Source of the DNA: Montifringilla adamsi
Taxonomy: Eukaryota > Chordata > Aves > Passeriformes > Passeridae
DNA length: 64,000 nucleotides
Assembly: GCA_017590115.1 (NCBI GenBank)
Contig: JAGGNK010006448.1
Coordinates: forward strand, 7,488,099-7,552,098
Direction: 5' to 3'
A program made the position numbers and the translations under genes. The notes under the pieces are model-generated. The model did no database searches. It was not told the DNA's origin and worked only from the letters and a program-made list of their open reading frames with translations. Positions 38,833-50,590 of this stretch are shown here, one piece after another. The stretch's first letter is position 1, and every line of letters begins with the position of its first letter.

Positions 38833-39958
38833 TCATGGAATCATTCAATCACTTACGTTTGAAAAAACTTTAAGAAAATTAAGTCCAACCATTAACCCAG
38901 CACTCCAGTTTCACCATTAAAACATGTCCTTAAACATAACATCTACACATTTTTAAGTGCCTCCAGGCATGGTTACTCAACCTGGGCAGCCTGTTCCAAT
39001 GCTTTATAGACTTCCTGGGAAGAAAATTTTTCTAATATACAAATTAAACTTTCCCTGGCAAAGCTTTAGGTCATTTCCTTTTGTCTTATTACTTGTTACT
39101 TGGCAACTTCAAGTAGTGTAAACAGTGATAAAGTCTCCTCTCAGTCTCCTCTTCTCCAGGCTGAACAATCAGAGCTCCCCCCAGCCACTCCTCATAGGAT
39201 TTACTCTCTACATCCTTCACCACCTTTGTTGCCCTTCTCTGGACACTCCAGCAGCTCAATGTCTTTCTTGAAGTGATGGGCCCAGAACTGGACACAAGAC
39301 TTGAGGTGTGGCCTCACCAGTGCAGAGTACAGCGGGACAGTCACTGCTCTGGTCCAGCTAGCCACACTATTTCTGATCCAGGCCAGGATGCCATTGACCT
39401 TCTTGGGCACCTAGGCACAATCATGTCCAAGCAGCTGCTGACCAACACTCCCAGCTCCTTTTCCACTGAGAAGCTTTCCAGCAACAGACTCTTTCCCAGT
39501 CTGTAGCACTGCATGGGACCCAGGCATAGGACCTGGCCCTTGGCCTTTTTGAACCCCTTGCCATTGGCCTTTTCCCATTGATCCAGCCTGTTCAGATCCC
39601 TCTGCAGAGACTTCCTACTCTCCAGCAGATCAGCATTCCCACTCAACTTGGAGTCATCTGCATGCTGACTGAGGGTGCACTTGGTCCCCCTTGATAAAGT
39701 TATTAAACATGGTTAGGCCCCACAAGTGAGCCCTGAAGGTTGCCCCTGGAACAGACTGTGTGGAAATAACTCTATTAATCACCACACTTTAAATTCAGCC
39801 ATCTGCCCAATTTTTCACCCAGTGAAGAATACACTTGCCAAGCCACGAGCAGCCAGTTTCTCCAGGAGAATGCTGTGAGAAAAAATGACAAAAGCTTTAT
39901 TAAAATTGAGAAATCTAGGTAGGAAAATGTCCTTCTGGATGTCATCCCTTCCATCTAG
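38833..39958 (-). mobile_element. CR1 LINE, 3' 1.1 kb with decayed ORF2 C-terminus
   Basis: The minus strand carries recognisable CR1 ORF2 coding sequence in different frames. About 39646-39400 encodes LQRDLNRLDQWEKANGKGF and VEKELGVLVSSCLDM. About 39400-39250 encodes [20 protein letters not shown] and [16 protein letters not shown]. About 39260-39170 encodes [19 protein letters not shown]. These are the region after the reverse-transcriptase catalytic core through the C-terminus. They are followed at lower coordinates by the 3' untranslated region and a 3' tail at 38833 (TCATGGAATCATTCAATC). Upstream, 39800-39900 still shows the CCAGTTTCTCCAGGAGAATG block. Frame changes and stops show it is dead. 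It is the best-preserved LINE coding sequence here. Confidence 0.92.
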
Positions 39959-40110
39959 CATATTAACTTCACCATTCAGCTTGGTATCGCCTGCAGACTT
40001 GCTGAGGGTTCACTGAATCCCACTATGTCATTAAAAAAGCTATGGGGAGCAGTACCAGTCACTGCTGAGTGGCACCACTTGCTACGGCTCTTGATTTCAC
40101 AGAATCATTA
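39959..40110 (-). mobile_element. Second CR1 ORF2 fragment abutting the first
   Basis: TTCAGCTTGGTATCGCCTGC and ACTTGCTGAGGGTTCACTGA (39976-40015) repeat the same CR1 ORF2 position already seen at 39636-39680 (CAACTTGGAGTCATCTGCAT). The following AGCAGTACCAGTCACTGC is the adjoining CR1 block. The two are diverged from each other, so this is a separate CR1 or an old partial duplication. Confidence 0.75.
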
Positions 40111-43100
40111 CTGTCTTTCCAAGGGAGGATGCAGAAATCCCCTGAAAATCACTTCCTTGAAGCCTTGGCAGATTTGAATTTGGCAAAGAAATATACAGCA
40201 ACTATTAATTTTCTGTTATTGCATTATCTTGCATTCTTCTGATGAGTGTTGCAAATCAATTCCCTTGTTTTGTTAAGTAAGAAATAGGGTCTTCTATGTT
40301 AGTCAGAAGACAGAAAATCCTTTGCTGAGGTTCCAATCCTGTTTTCTTGAGAAGGGCCAAGAGATTTTCTTCTTTACTTCCTTTGCAAGACTGCCTTGTC
40401 AAATATTTAAAATGGTTTTGTGGTTACTAGGTAGCGTGTCTGTCACTGACACCTACAAGACATAACTATGTCTTAGTATGGTTAACAGCTGGGTAACAGA
40501 GAATACTAATTACAAAAATGTAAGAATTGATCATCGTACAAGCTGCAGTTATATCTCTGGCTGTGTAAACCTGCAAAAAGGAAAAAAAGAAAATCAATGT
40601 TTTTTGTCTAAGACTAGTAAAAGTGATTGTATCAGATTTATGTCTCTAAAGACTAGTCCCATCCATACAAATGTATTTTGAAATGCTATTGTTCAGCAGA
40701 CCAAAAAGGAGGTGAGCCAATTTGCAAGTGATCTAAGAATAAGGTATTTAAAATAATCCAAATTGTTGAATGTTCTTAGTTGTGCAAGACCCCATTCTTC
40801 CTTATATAGTAGTGCAGATGCATTTTTAGAGCCAAATGTCTATTTTGATAGGTAACACTAAATTTGTACAGATCATCAACTGCAGGGGAGAGGTGATGAA
40901 GAAAGAAGAAACATGACTAAGGAATAATTGAAGGAAAAAAACAAGAAGAAATCCAGAAGAAATATGTAGATTATTTGATTTTTTGTTTTTTGGTTTTTTT
41001 TTTACAGTTCTGGACATTAAGCGGCATCTCTAATGTAAACACTTGAAACTATGTAATTAATTAGAACACATGGTTTTATCAGTGTTTTTAGTATTTTTAT
41101 GTCAATCTAAATGGAAGAGCACTATGAATACTGAAAGCACTATACAGATAAATTCACTTGCATGTTATATAAAAAGCACAGCTGGGGAAGGAAAGCTCAT
41201 AATGGCTGTAAGTATTGATAATGACAACTGATGTTTATAATTACAAAGACTAATGCTGGCCTTCCAACAATAATAAGAAGCCTCTGCCCTACCAGACAAT
41301 TTACGAAACTCATCATTCCTTTACAACTTACCTGCAGGCAACAGTTTTCTTTATTATGGTGGTTAAGATATAAGTGAGATTAGAGAAAGGTCAAAACCAC
41401 TCAAAATTTAATTATCTGTCTCAAATGTCACTGGTTTTAAAAGGATCAATGACCTTATCCCTCGTTGTATGTCACATATCATGCCACTTGGATAATCCCA
41501 TCTAATTTTATGCAATCGGTTTACATCCTCTTTTTATTGAAAGAAGTTTCTTGAGGGAATTATTCTATCCCCTTATAATTTGAATTTCTCTCTGGCAGAT
41601 GGCATGGGATGACAAGACAAGAGCCACTGTCCAAAAATGGGAGAAAAAGTAGGGACAAGCCATGTGTTCACAAGCATTAAAATGTCTTACCAATAAACAC
41701 AGGCCTACAACAGTGAAGTAGAATCAGGTAGGCTGAGTGCTCTGCATAGTTCCCCTTTCTTTACTTCCCCTATGGGTAAAATTAATACTGAATTTCCTGT
41801 ATTTGAAGAAATATATTGGTTCAAGAGAATTTTTATGACTACAATTTTTATTTTTTTTACATGAGTTGATAGATGTTTTGTCTTAATTTCATTACAATAA
41901 TATTTTATGTTTGTATTATATTTAAATGTGTACCAATGCATGCACACTTTTAGTCTATTCCCCTTATATTACATTTTTTTCAAGAAATACTGACTTTCAG
42001 TTACATAAATGAATAGAAATTAAATTGTTTTATAAATGTAGATGATATAAAGGCTCTATAATAGAAATATTTTGTATAAGTGTGTACAATAAAGTCAGAG
42101 TGAAAGTAGAAAACTTTCAGGTACAGTGTTAAGAGACGGGTGGATAATGCAGAATCATGTAGCCAAAATATAGCGATGTAATTAATTCTGTATTGAATGC
42201 TTGATACAAAACACGTCTGTAGATACACTGCCATTATTAAAAGAGATTGTCAGAGAAATTATATGCACAACTGCCTTGTGAGTCCACTGCAAAAAACCAA
42301 CCAAAAAAACCCAAAACTTATTTCCTGAATATGAATCTTTCTTTTTGAATAATTTTAATTACAAGCTGAACTGCATCCTGTATTTTTACATTATTTTACC
42401 ATACCCTCTATGATGAAGTTGTTTTCAGAGATATATGTATTTCTTTTTTTTATACTCAACATTTAGTTTGTATTGTTACTTTAATAACAGCTGGGAGAAG
42501 AATCAGAAAATAATTTCTTCCCAGAATACCAGAGACAATAAAAAAAAAAATCAAAATTTATTTGCTACAGGATGAAGATTCTATTCCCAGTAACTTCCAG
42601 TTCAGAGCTTTTAGTGAATTTCACAACAGTATGTAAATAAGAAGATAACTGTTTTCCTATTTTGTTTGAAGCTCCCATCAAGCCCACCATGATCTGGCAT
42701 CTCCTACTTTGATTTTCTACTGCAGTGACAGTCTTCATTCATTTGAATTAATTAATGGTAACTTTAAGATAAAGCCTGGCATTTAATTTACATAGAAAGC
42801 ATTTTCACTGTTTTACTGTTAGCATGGCTCCTAACATCACTTTGTCCTGAGAAAAGTGGCGTGCATCCAATCGGTTTTCAGGTATGGCTCTGAAGATACT
42901 GTGAGATAAAGACAATTCCACTGGGTGAATTCTACTGGGCACTCCTTTTGAGATGCTTGGAATCCCACACCAGTGGGTACCAGTGCCAGAGAACAGTCCC
43001 AGTAGTCATTTGGCTACTATAAATTCAGTCCCTAGTGTTATCACATTCCTCCATGCTGTCTCCTTCAGGCCAGTGCAGCTCCTGTCTCTGGTTCCAAACA

Positions 43101-44242
43101 CACAGGATGCAGCATTCTCAGATAGCTTTCTCCTGAAGTTGCAAACAGTGGGAAAGACACAGTACTGTATACAGATCATGAGTCTTATCAGTACCTGGGA
43201 AAGTGGCCCTGAAATTTCACAATGGCTGTTTGGAGAGCAGGGCATCTTAGCAGCCACAGCAGTGGCAAATGACACTGCAAGCTTTTTCTAATGTCTTCTT
43301 CATATCCTTGCTGAGGTCTTAAAAAACTATTGGACATTTTGTTACTAGATTTCAAACTAATCTTAATAATCTAGATTCAGTAGCTAGATTCATATAAAAA
43401 TGACTATCAGATAGAAACAGAAGGAAGAAGGGAAAAGTAACTAGAGACAAAATAAGTGAGGAAAAAATTAAATAAATTTTATAGGAGGGTACATCAAGAG
43501 GAATGGCACAATAAAGAATACATAAAATGAAATTAATCTTTTGCCAAAATGAAGTGGAGATTTTACAGTAGACTTCAGTAATTTAATTTTTCGACTTGGA
43601 CCACATCATTCCAGATTATAGGAAAGGAGACTGCTGTGTATTCTTATTCTAATAGGAGGAACAAATTTTCATTCTTGCATTTGTGCTAATCTGTATGAGT
43701 CGCACAAATGAATTTACTATGTAAAATAATATTTCAGATAAAAAGAACAGTGTGCAGACCACAATATGTTGTTATTAAATACAAACTGGTTCTTCTCATT
43801 TTGCAAATCAGAATAAATGGTTTGCATACCTTGTGACAGTTTCAGGATGACCCTTCCTCACTTTTCTGTGAATATGTTTCATTGCTTTAATCAAGGTACA
43901 TTAACCTACAACCACCTCTAGCATCAAATTACCATATATGGCATATTTTTCTCCCACTCTGCAATTATATTGGGGTTATAAAATTACCGCAGAACATTTT
44001 GTGCCTTACATGTGCAGAAAAAGGTACTTGCACAAAAATAAACAGTTTCTAGTGTATTAGAACAGAGCAATTAATCATAATTCACTGTACTTTATAATAC
44101 ATAGGTTCACACTTCCAGACTCAATTAAATATCACGTCCACCCACACTGGGAAATAACTACAATTTAAAAATATAAATAAGAATACTAGGAGTGATTTTG
44201 TAAAATAAATCATTACAAAACACAAATGTAATTTAATAGAAG
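40111..44242. other. Unique AT-rich DNA, about 4.1 kb, no gene supported
   Basis: Mostly plain AT-rich sequence. A block at 42940-43290 is more balanced in composition and holds open frames on both strands (112 codons plus, 89 codons minus). Neither product resembles a protein I know, and a degraded repeat or noncoding exon is as likely. Confidence 0.5.
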
Positions 44243-44325
44243 AGAATATTTCAGTTGGGAGCGACCAGTTGGGTCCAACTACCTGTCCAATTCAGGGCTG
44301 ATAAAAAGTAAAAGCATATTATTTA
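44243..44325 (-). mobile_element. CR1 3'-end fragment
   Basis: AGAATATTTCAGTTGGGAGC, GGGTCCAACTACCTGTCC and TTCAGGGCTGATAAAAAGTA follow the reverse complement of the CR1 variant whose 3' end carries a CCACTTCAGGGCTGACC block. It ends against the LTR at about 44326. Confidence 0.75.
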
Positions 44326-44728
44326 TGTATTTAACAAGCATAGTATTCCCAAGCATAAAAAAAATAATAATATTAAACAATAAAACTTATTCTGAAGAGA
44401 TGGCAAATTCAGAAAGTCTTTTTTGTGGGTTGTAGCTCGTCTCGCTCAGTCTCTTATCAGTCTCTCCAGCACTGGAAAATGACGTGTCCCAGGCCCTGAT
44501 GGGACACAGGTATGAGCTCCTGGTGCTCTGCTGGATTTTCAGTCCAGACCTGGGCAGATCAGTTCCAAGAAAAAAAAAAGCCACTGTCTGGGGAATTTCT
44601 CTGCCTCAGCTAGCTAAAAAAAACAAACTCAAAAGCAAAGGAGAGCTCTGTGCCACTGTCCGTGCCGCAGACAGCACAAGCAGAACAAATGATTGGAGAT
44701 ACAAGCATCATAAAGTCACCCTAGGACA
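44326..44728 (-). mobile_element. Avian ERV LTR, 3' end lost
   Basis: On the minus strand the element begins with TGTCCTAGGGTGACTTTATG at 44728 and continues through a GCACAGAGCTCTCCTTTG-type segment, CCAGACAGTGGC with a T-run, CTTGGAACTGATCTGCCCAG, CCCATCAGGGCCTGGGACAC, and AAGTTTTATTGTTTAATATT near the poly-A region. I recognise this as a widely dispersed bird LTR. The usual end after a TATGCTTGGGAATA block is missing, and CR1 sequence starts there. Open frames of 65-83 codons inside it are not genes. Confidence 0.78.
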
Positions 44729-45274
44729 ACTGTAAACAAACCAACAAACAAAATCTAAATGAATAAATGAATATTTTATTCTCCCAAAGGAGAATTTTGA
44801 ATTCTCAGGAAAAAAAAAATAAAGAAAATCTTCCAAAACATGTACTGGGAAAATAAACTTCAGCAGCAGAGAAAAAATGGGATCAAGTGAAATCTTTTCT
44901 AGCCTCCATATCATGCTTCTTTTTGTTCTGAAATCTTACTGCTTCCTCAGCAGTAAGCTTTCAGAACAATATAACTTTAGAGGCATACGGCTTCTTTTTA
45001 TATTCATATCTTTCTGCCATGTCACAAAGAGAGGAGAATTTCAGCAAAGGAAATAAATGTTACAGCTGGCAAATTACTCAAATATCTCTAGGGGATTAAG
45101 AATGAAGTTACTGTATACCTACAGAACTTGTTATTTTAACATTTCATGCACTTCATTTACCTGACTTCAACATTTTCAGTATTTAGCTCTGCTGCAAATT
45201 AATTTTCCAAATATGACCTCCTTATCTACTACGGTGAGACCTGAAAATTTTAAACTGTTTTAAAGACTTTTTTT
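44729..45274. other. Unique AT-rich DNA
   Basis: No repeat or gene recognised. Confidence 0.45.
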
Positions 45275-45440
45275 ATAGAATTGTTAAGACCTCTAAGATC
45301 AATTCCAGCCATTAACCTGGCACTGCCACACGTTCACCATTAAACCATGCCCCCAGGTACCACTTCCACACATTTTTTAAACACTTCCAAGGATGATGAT
45401 TCCACTACTTTCCTAGGCAGCTTGTTCCAATGTTTGATGC
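45275..45440 (-). mobile_element. CR1 3'-end fragment
   Basis: ATAGAATTGTTAAGACCTCT, CCAGCCATTAACCTGGCACT, GTTCACCATTAAACCATGCC and CTAGGCAGCTTGTTCCAATG follow the reverse complement of the CR1 3' untranslated region and adjacent ORF2 end. A short stretch near the tail (the usual TTGGAAAAGA) is deleted. Confidence 0.85.
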
Positions 45441-45906
45441 TACATAATCAGCAACTATCATTATTCTTACCATTATTAGTCTCCTCACTAACTATGCAGG
45501 AGACGTTAGATGCTAATGGTAGTTAAAGCAGTAAAATAGAAAATGACTATCACTCTGACAAAATCAATATGTTTGATATTCTAATCATTAATTATGCAAC
45601 TTCATAGGTGTATGCAATATGCAATGCACAGATAAAAATGATAGCAGAATTAGCAACACAAAAAATATGGACATAGAGAGCAGAAGATTATCATGTGTTT
45701 TTTCTAGGCACAGACAAAGGTCCTTAATCATCCAATTCTACACCTCCATGCCTTGCTATCATTTTAAATCACAGACAACTTGGTAGACAAAACATCTAAA
45801 ATCCAATCATTATAACTAGGAATAGGGTTTGGGGGTGTTTTTTTGATTTAACTTTTTTCTTACATGTCCTGAAGAATGCTTTGTATGGTTATGTTTCTCT
45901 TTGCAG
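45441..45906. other. Unique DNA upstream of the candidate exon
   Basis: No repeat recognised. A T-rich stretch precedes the acceptor-like site at 45906. Confidence 0.4.
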
Positions 45907-46034
45907 AAATCCTCTTTATCTCCCTCGCTGTTTGGAGACAATGGCTTCAGATGAGGAAGACCCTATCTAGAACAATATTTTCAACCACAGAACTAAGGAC
46001 TGAATTGGTCACTGAATGTGGATATAAGCATCTG
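45907..46034 (+). other. Candidate internal exon (unproven)
   Basis: A good acceptor-like sequence, TTATGTTTCTCTTTGCAG ending at 45906, and a donor-like CTG|GTAAAT at 46034/46035 bracket 128 bases. One frame is open throughout. It begins two bases into a codon and ends on a codon boundary. Its product includes LAVWRQWLQMRKTLSRTIFS and ELRTELVTECGYKHL, which I do not recognise. A second bracketed segment with compatible phase lies 306 bases downstream. A noncoding RNA exon or a chance pair of splice-like sites is equally possible. Confidence 0.22.
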
Positions 46035-46340
46035 GTAAATTTTGAAAACATTTTTGATGAAATTTAGTGATTCTCTTAGTATACTTCACTGGTTCTTCTT
46101 TCTGCCTTTTTTACTGGAAAGTTTGAAGAGGGAATCTGACAACCTTTATTGAAGATGCTCTCATTAAAATATTATTGGGGAGACATCTGTATAAATGTTT
46201 ATATTTATCTGTATACTTATGTGTATGTGTGTACATATATAATGCAACTAATTTCACAGATACTTCCATTCATTAAAAAAAAAAAAAAGCCAAAAATTAG
46301 TTTTAAATTCACAACTTTAAGATGGTTTTTGTTTCCACAG

Positions 46341-46435
46341 GATGTAGAAGTAACAACAGAAAATTTTGGACTTCTACTCCGCGAACTGGAAAAAGCTGGT
46401 AGCTACAAGCATGATCATCTTTCAGAAAATATTTT
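46341..46435 (+). other. Second candidate exon, phase-compatible with the first (unproven)
   Basis: A strong acceptor-like TTTTTGTTTCCACAG ends at 46340. The following frame opens on a codon boundary, matching the end phase of the segment at 45907-46034, and reads DVEVTTENFGLLLRELEKAG, then SYKHDHLSENI. Possible donors are GTATAT at 46436 or a weaker site a few bases on; otherwise the frame stops at 46463. The peptide has a charged, helix-like character unlike the Phe/Ile/Lys-rich random frames around it, but no family is recognised. Confidence 0.25.
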
Positions 46436-46959
46436 GTATATTAAAGTCTTTTCCTTATTATAATTAGTGCAAAAATATCACTTTTCTATAACATTTGCAG
46501 AACAGATGAGTAATATCTATTGGTCTTGCTAGTGGATTTATAACTTTTGTAGTGTACATTCACTGTAATAACAGTACAAAAATATTTTGTATTTTTGTCG
46601 TAAGAGAAGCTGCCATCTAATACAGTTGTGAGTATGAAAGAAAGTTAAACTGGTAGCCCTTAAGAAGGACAAAACTGTATCAGTGAATAATTCATACACA
46701 TTTTCTGAAATGAAATACTAGCTTTTGCTATTTTGCTTAGGCAGTGATTAGTATGAGCTACTTTGAGTATTTGATTTATCTTGATTTCTTGTAAAATGCT
46801 GACACTATAAGACTATAAGAAACATTTGATCAGATATGGGGCTCAGAAAAGCTTAGGCTTGCTTTTAAATTGCTCAACTTGCCCTAGTTCTGGTCTGTTG
46901 TGTTTGTTATCTAATTTATCTGCAGGTTTCTACCTAAAATTATACCAATCAACTTTTTA
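46436..46959. other. Unique DNA, nothing recognised
   Basis: No repeat or conserved frame. It contains the start of a 121-codon frame (46826-47191, plus) that runs into repeat-like DNA. Confidence 0.4.
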
Positions 46960-47245
46960 CCAAAGAAAAGTAGCATATTCTTGTTGCCATCTTGTTGCAA
47001 AGGTTTCATACCTTCTTGGTGATTTCTCATGGGCAGCTCCTCACAGCACTGACTCCCTTCTTCTCCTCCTCTGCACAACCAACAAACTTGATCTTACCTC
47101 ACGACCAACCTATTCTTTTACAATACCCCTCCTAACTGGATCCAGCTGTGGCCTATTAAGGGCAGGCTTGTTCTTAATGCTTGATAATTAGCCCAGCTGT
47201 AACTCCTTAGGGGTGAGATTACCTTCACCATTATCTCTATTCTCC
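46960..47245 (-). mobile_element. Probable passerine LTR fragment
   Basis: The block is more balanced in composition than its flanks. Read on the minus strand it contains GCCTGCCCTTAATAGGCCAC, GATCCAGTTAGGAGGGGTAT and a TATTGTAAAAGAATAGG TATA-like segment near 47117-47133, an arrangement I associate with a passerine LTR. Ends are undefined, so the call is tentative. Confidence 0.4.
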
Positions 47246-50200
47246 TACATTCTATCTATCCACATATTCTCACTGCTATAATTAATGTGACAAGAAAAAT
47301 TGGAAATCTGTATTGATTAGTTCTTGTTTCTCTTATTAACCCAAAGAGTTTTAGAGTAATCACTTTCTTCAAAGCAAAGATTTGCAAAATAATGTTCTTG
47401 TGCTTCCTAAAGAAAATAATTTCTTTTAAATAAGCAATTTCATTTTTCAGCTCTCTCTGTTCTTCTGGGTTTTCTAGACCACAGTATGTTTCAGTTTTTC
47501 CCTATTCATTAACTAGCAAATTAACACAACTTCCACCACTAAAAAAACTTCTGAAAGTTTATGATAGGTAAATGCAGTTAGTATTTGTAAAAAATACATC
47601 CTTAAGTACTAAAATAACATCAGTATAACAACACAAATCCCTTATGTCAAATAGCTTTTAGAAGATCAATCACAAGCTCGAACTTAATGTGGAGAAATGG
47701 GTAACTTTCCTGAAAACTCACACCTCAATACATATTTACATGTTAATTTATGCTTTTGATTATGATCACTACGAGTCAGTAGGAAATAAATCATTGTTAG
47801 ATGTATGAAAAGCTAAATCAAGTTACAGTCAAACCTTATTTTTGAGAAAAAGAAATCAAAAATGCTTGAAGCATTAATTCCTTAGTCAATAATACCTACT
47901 TATAAGAGTGTTGAATACTTTAAACTCTTCATTTCTTTAAGGTTTGACCACACAGTATATATTCTAGAACGATTGCAATATAAAATGTATTATCTAAATC
48001 TCAAAGGAAACCTATGGAACAGAAAAAAATAAAATGTATCTTTTTTGTTCATATTTTTCAATCAGCAAAATATTGCTAATCTCTGTTTTTTATTTCTTAA
48101 TGAGAGCAACTGCCTCTCTTTTCTCCTTTTTTCATTGTTTTGCCTCGCTTGCCATCATCTTGCCATTTTATATCTTCCATTATCTCACCTCGCCTCCCCT
48201 CTCCTCCCCTAATTTCTTCTGCCCCAAGAATCACTGTTTCCCCATCAGAAGTTGATAAAGACTGTCAATCAAATTTGTATCAATCAATCTGTAGAGATAT
48301 ATTGATACAATAGTGGTTTTAAGTGGAATTTTATGGGTTTGTAGAAGAAGAGGCATCTGGTTCTCTTTCTTTGCAACAAGATTGTTCATTACATACTTGG
48401 CCTTAAGCCTGGGAGCTTTCTACCCCATCTCTTGAGGCTTGAGCAGTCTATATCTGCAGTTGGGCAGTAGAATTTCATCAATATTTTAATCATATATAAG
48501 GACCTTCAATAAGTCAGAAAGCAATCTGATATGCTCCAGGAAACACAAATTTTATGCAGTTGGCTTTGTGGAATAAACCCACACACTCACAAAAAAAAAA
48601 AAAAAAAAAAAAGGAGATAAGTTTGATGGAAATGTTTTCCTTTGCATTGTCCAAATAGGAGACACTGTTTTATTGTTTCCTCTTGACCTCTGTTTCCAGG
48701 ATCTTTTAGAACTTTTTCTTCGCTCACAATCTTTGTAAGTATTATCGTTGTTGCAACATGGGTTTAATGGGTCTCACCAGGATTCACTGTAAAACATCTA
48801 TATCAGCACTGATTTTCCTGTTTATGAATCTATTAAAATACTGCTCTAATACAACTGTTTAAGGATATATCAGCTCTGGAAAACCAGAAAGCAACATGAT
48901 CAATCCCCTGTCCAGTGTCTGTTATATGGTCACACTGATGAATGGTCACAATATTTTACCAGCTTTTAAATTTTCAATAAGCAATGGAAAATTTCTGTGA
49001 ATTACACTTTCATTTACACAATCCGTGTGATAGACTACTCCTTCTTTGATGTATTTGATGCTACTTATCTTTTCATTGCAGAAAATGGTTGTGATGTGTT
49101 TAAGTTTTTATTCTCTAATATTAAAATGTCAATTACTTATCCCTGCCTACAAGCAGTACTACATGGTTTTGAAAATTTAGAAACATCTGCTCACTGGCCC
49201 ATAAATGCAATAAAATTTGGATGTTTAAAGCATCTGGTTATTCATTCTTTTAGTATCATAAAAAAAATTAACTGCAATAAATATGCTGCTCCCCAGAAGA
49301 AATTTCTTTAATTCATTAAGGAGTTTAAGTGCTTATTTTGAAAATGCATAAACACAGATGGAAATAGAATTTAAGTCGAATGGCTAAAAAGCAAAAAATT
49401 TATTTTAAAAAAATAGGCTACCTTGTCTACATGACTTTGGATGCCTATGGAACCATCAGAGGCCTGGTAGAAATATGGATGTCTGGATTTGGAATCAGTG
49501 CCACTTCCTATGTCTGTTCAGTATGTGCTGGTTTTTACCTGCATCTTGTCATATCTTGTTTATTGTCCTTACAAAGATCCAGACTGCTGACTGAGTTGCA
49601 GGGACTTTCTAGATTAGGTGTAATGAAGTGTCAAGAAACGTTTTATGCTAGTTTGGAAATTTGCTCCAAAAAGTTCACTGTGTCCCTTATTTACTCACAT
49701 TGGTAGATGATCCTTCTGCTCACTGTCTCAGGAGTTCTCACATTTCTCTAGTTTATGCCAGAGTAATTTTATCAATTCTAACTGTCTGACTTCTAATTTA
49801 AAACTGAGTGAAACAAATGTCTTGTCTGATATAACTACCATCAACAAGGTAACTACTGAATGCAGAAAAAAAATCACCTAAATCTTTATGTACAACAGCC
49901 TATGTAGTGCATTACCATTTTTCCAAGGACAAAAGTACATGAAGATTCAACATAAAAATTACCAAAACATATGAATGATAGAAGATTTCAATGTATAAAG
50001 ACTCTGAACTATATTTTCTATATTAAATTATCTTAATAGACAACCTTCTGCTCTATATTATCAACTTGGGCTGTAGTACTGAGCAAGTATCCTTGTCCAA
50101 ACACCTTTTCTTTAAAATCAATAAAGTCAAAAGAAAGTGAAAAACCAGCAGATTAAAAAGAAACCCACAAACAAAAAACCAACCCAAAACAAAAATCCCC

Positions 50201-50511
50201 AACAAAAAAACTCCAAACAATAAAAAAGCACAGGGTACCTCAAATGTCAGGATCTCTGTAGAGCTGATTAAAGTGCCATTCTTTCAAGAACAGATAATTC
50301 ATGTAAGAGGTAATTACCACAGTGCACTATAAAAAGCTGCTGATTGAACCATTCAGCTGTGAAGCCCAGACCTGGCTAGTTACAGGTTTTGAGCCCATTA
50401 AATTCCAGTCTGATAGATATCAAGGACTCAGGCTCTCATTTTTCTTTTTGCTCTCCAAAACATTATCATTTCAGGAATTGGTGGTTGGTGTCAGCTTCCT
50501 CATTTAAATAA
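47246..50511. other. Unique AT-rich DNA with a 22-base A-run; no gene supported
   Basis: The A-run is at 48591-48612, and an A/C-rich tract lies at 50155-50230. Open frames of 104 codons (48997-49311) and 108 codons (49380-49706), both plus, have no recognised domain. T/C-rich sequence lies near 48110-48240. Confidence 0.5.
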
Positions 50512-50590
50512 ATGGTCTTGAATTAGAATGTTTATTCACTCCCAACAATTAATATTTGGGAGTGAATAAACTTTTCTTATTCAAGACCAT
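50512..50590. repeat. Long inverted repeat (hairpin), arms about 34 bp, loop 10 bases
   Basis: The arms are 50512-50545 and 50556-50590. ATGGTCTTGA pairs perfectly with the outer end of the right arm, and GTTTATTCACTCCCAA pairs perfectly with the inner end. Only a small mismatch and a one-base bulge lie in between. The loop is CAATTAATAT, and pairing stops sharply outside the arms. The size and fold are in the range of a microRNA precursor, but no matching small RNA is known to me. A palindromic duplication or a very small non-autonomous DNA transposon relic are alternatives. Confidence 0.9.

Noticed and set aside
39089..39646. Three overlapping minus-strand frames with protein-like sequence
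   Set aside because: They are frameshifted pieces of one CR1 ORF2, not separate genes.
42953..43291. 112-codon plus-strand frame opposite an 89-codon minus-strand frame
   Set aside because: Open on both strands, unrecognised on both, and no convincing splice sites.
46826..47191. 121-codon plus-strand frame
   Set aside because: Its second half lies in an LTR-like block and the product has no recognised domain.
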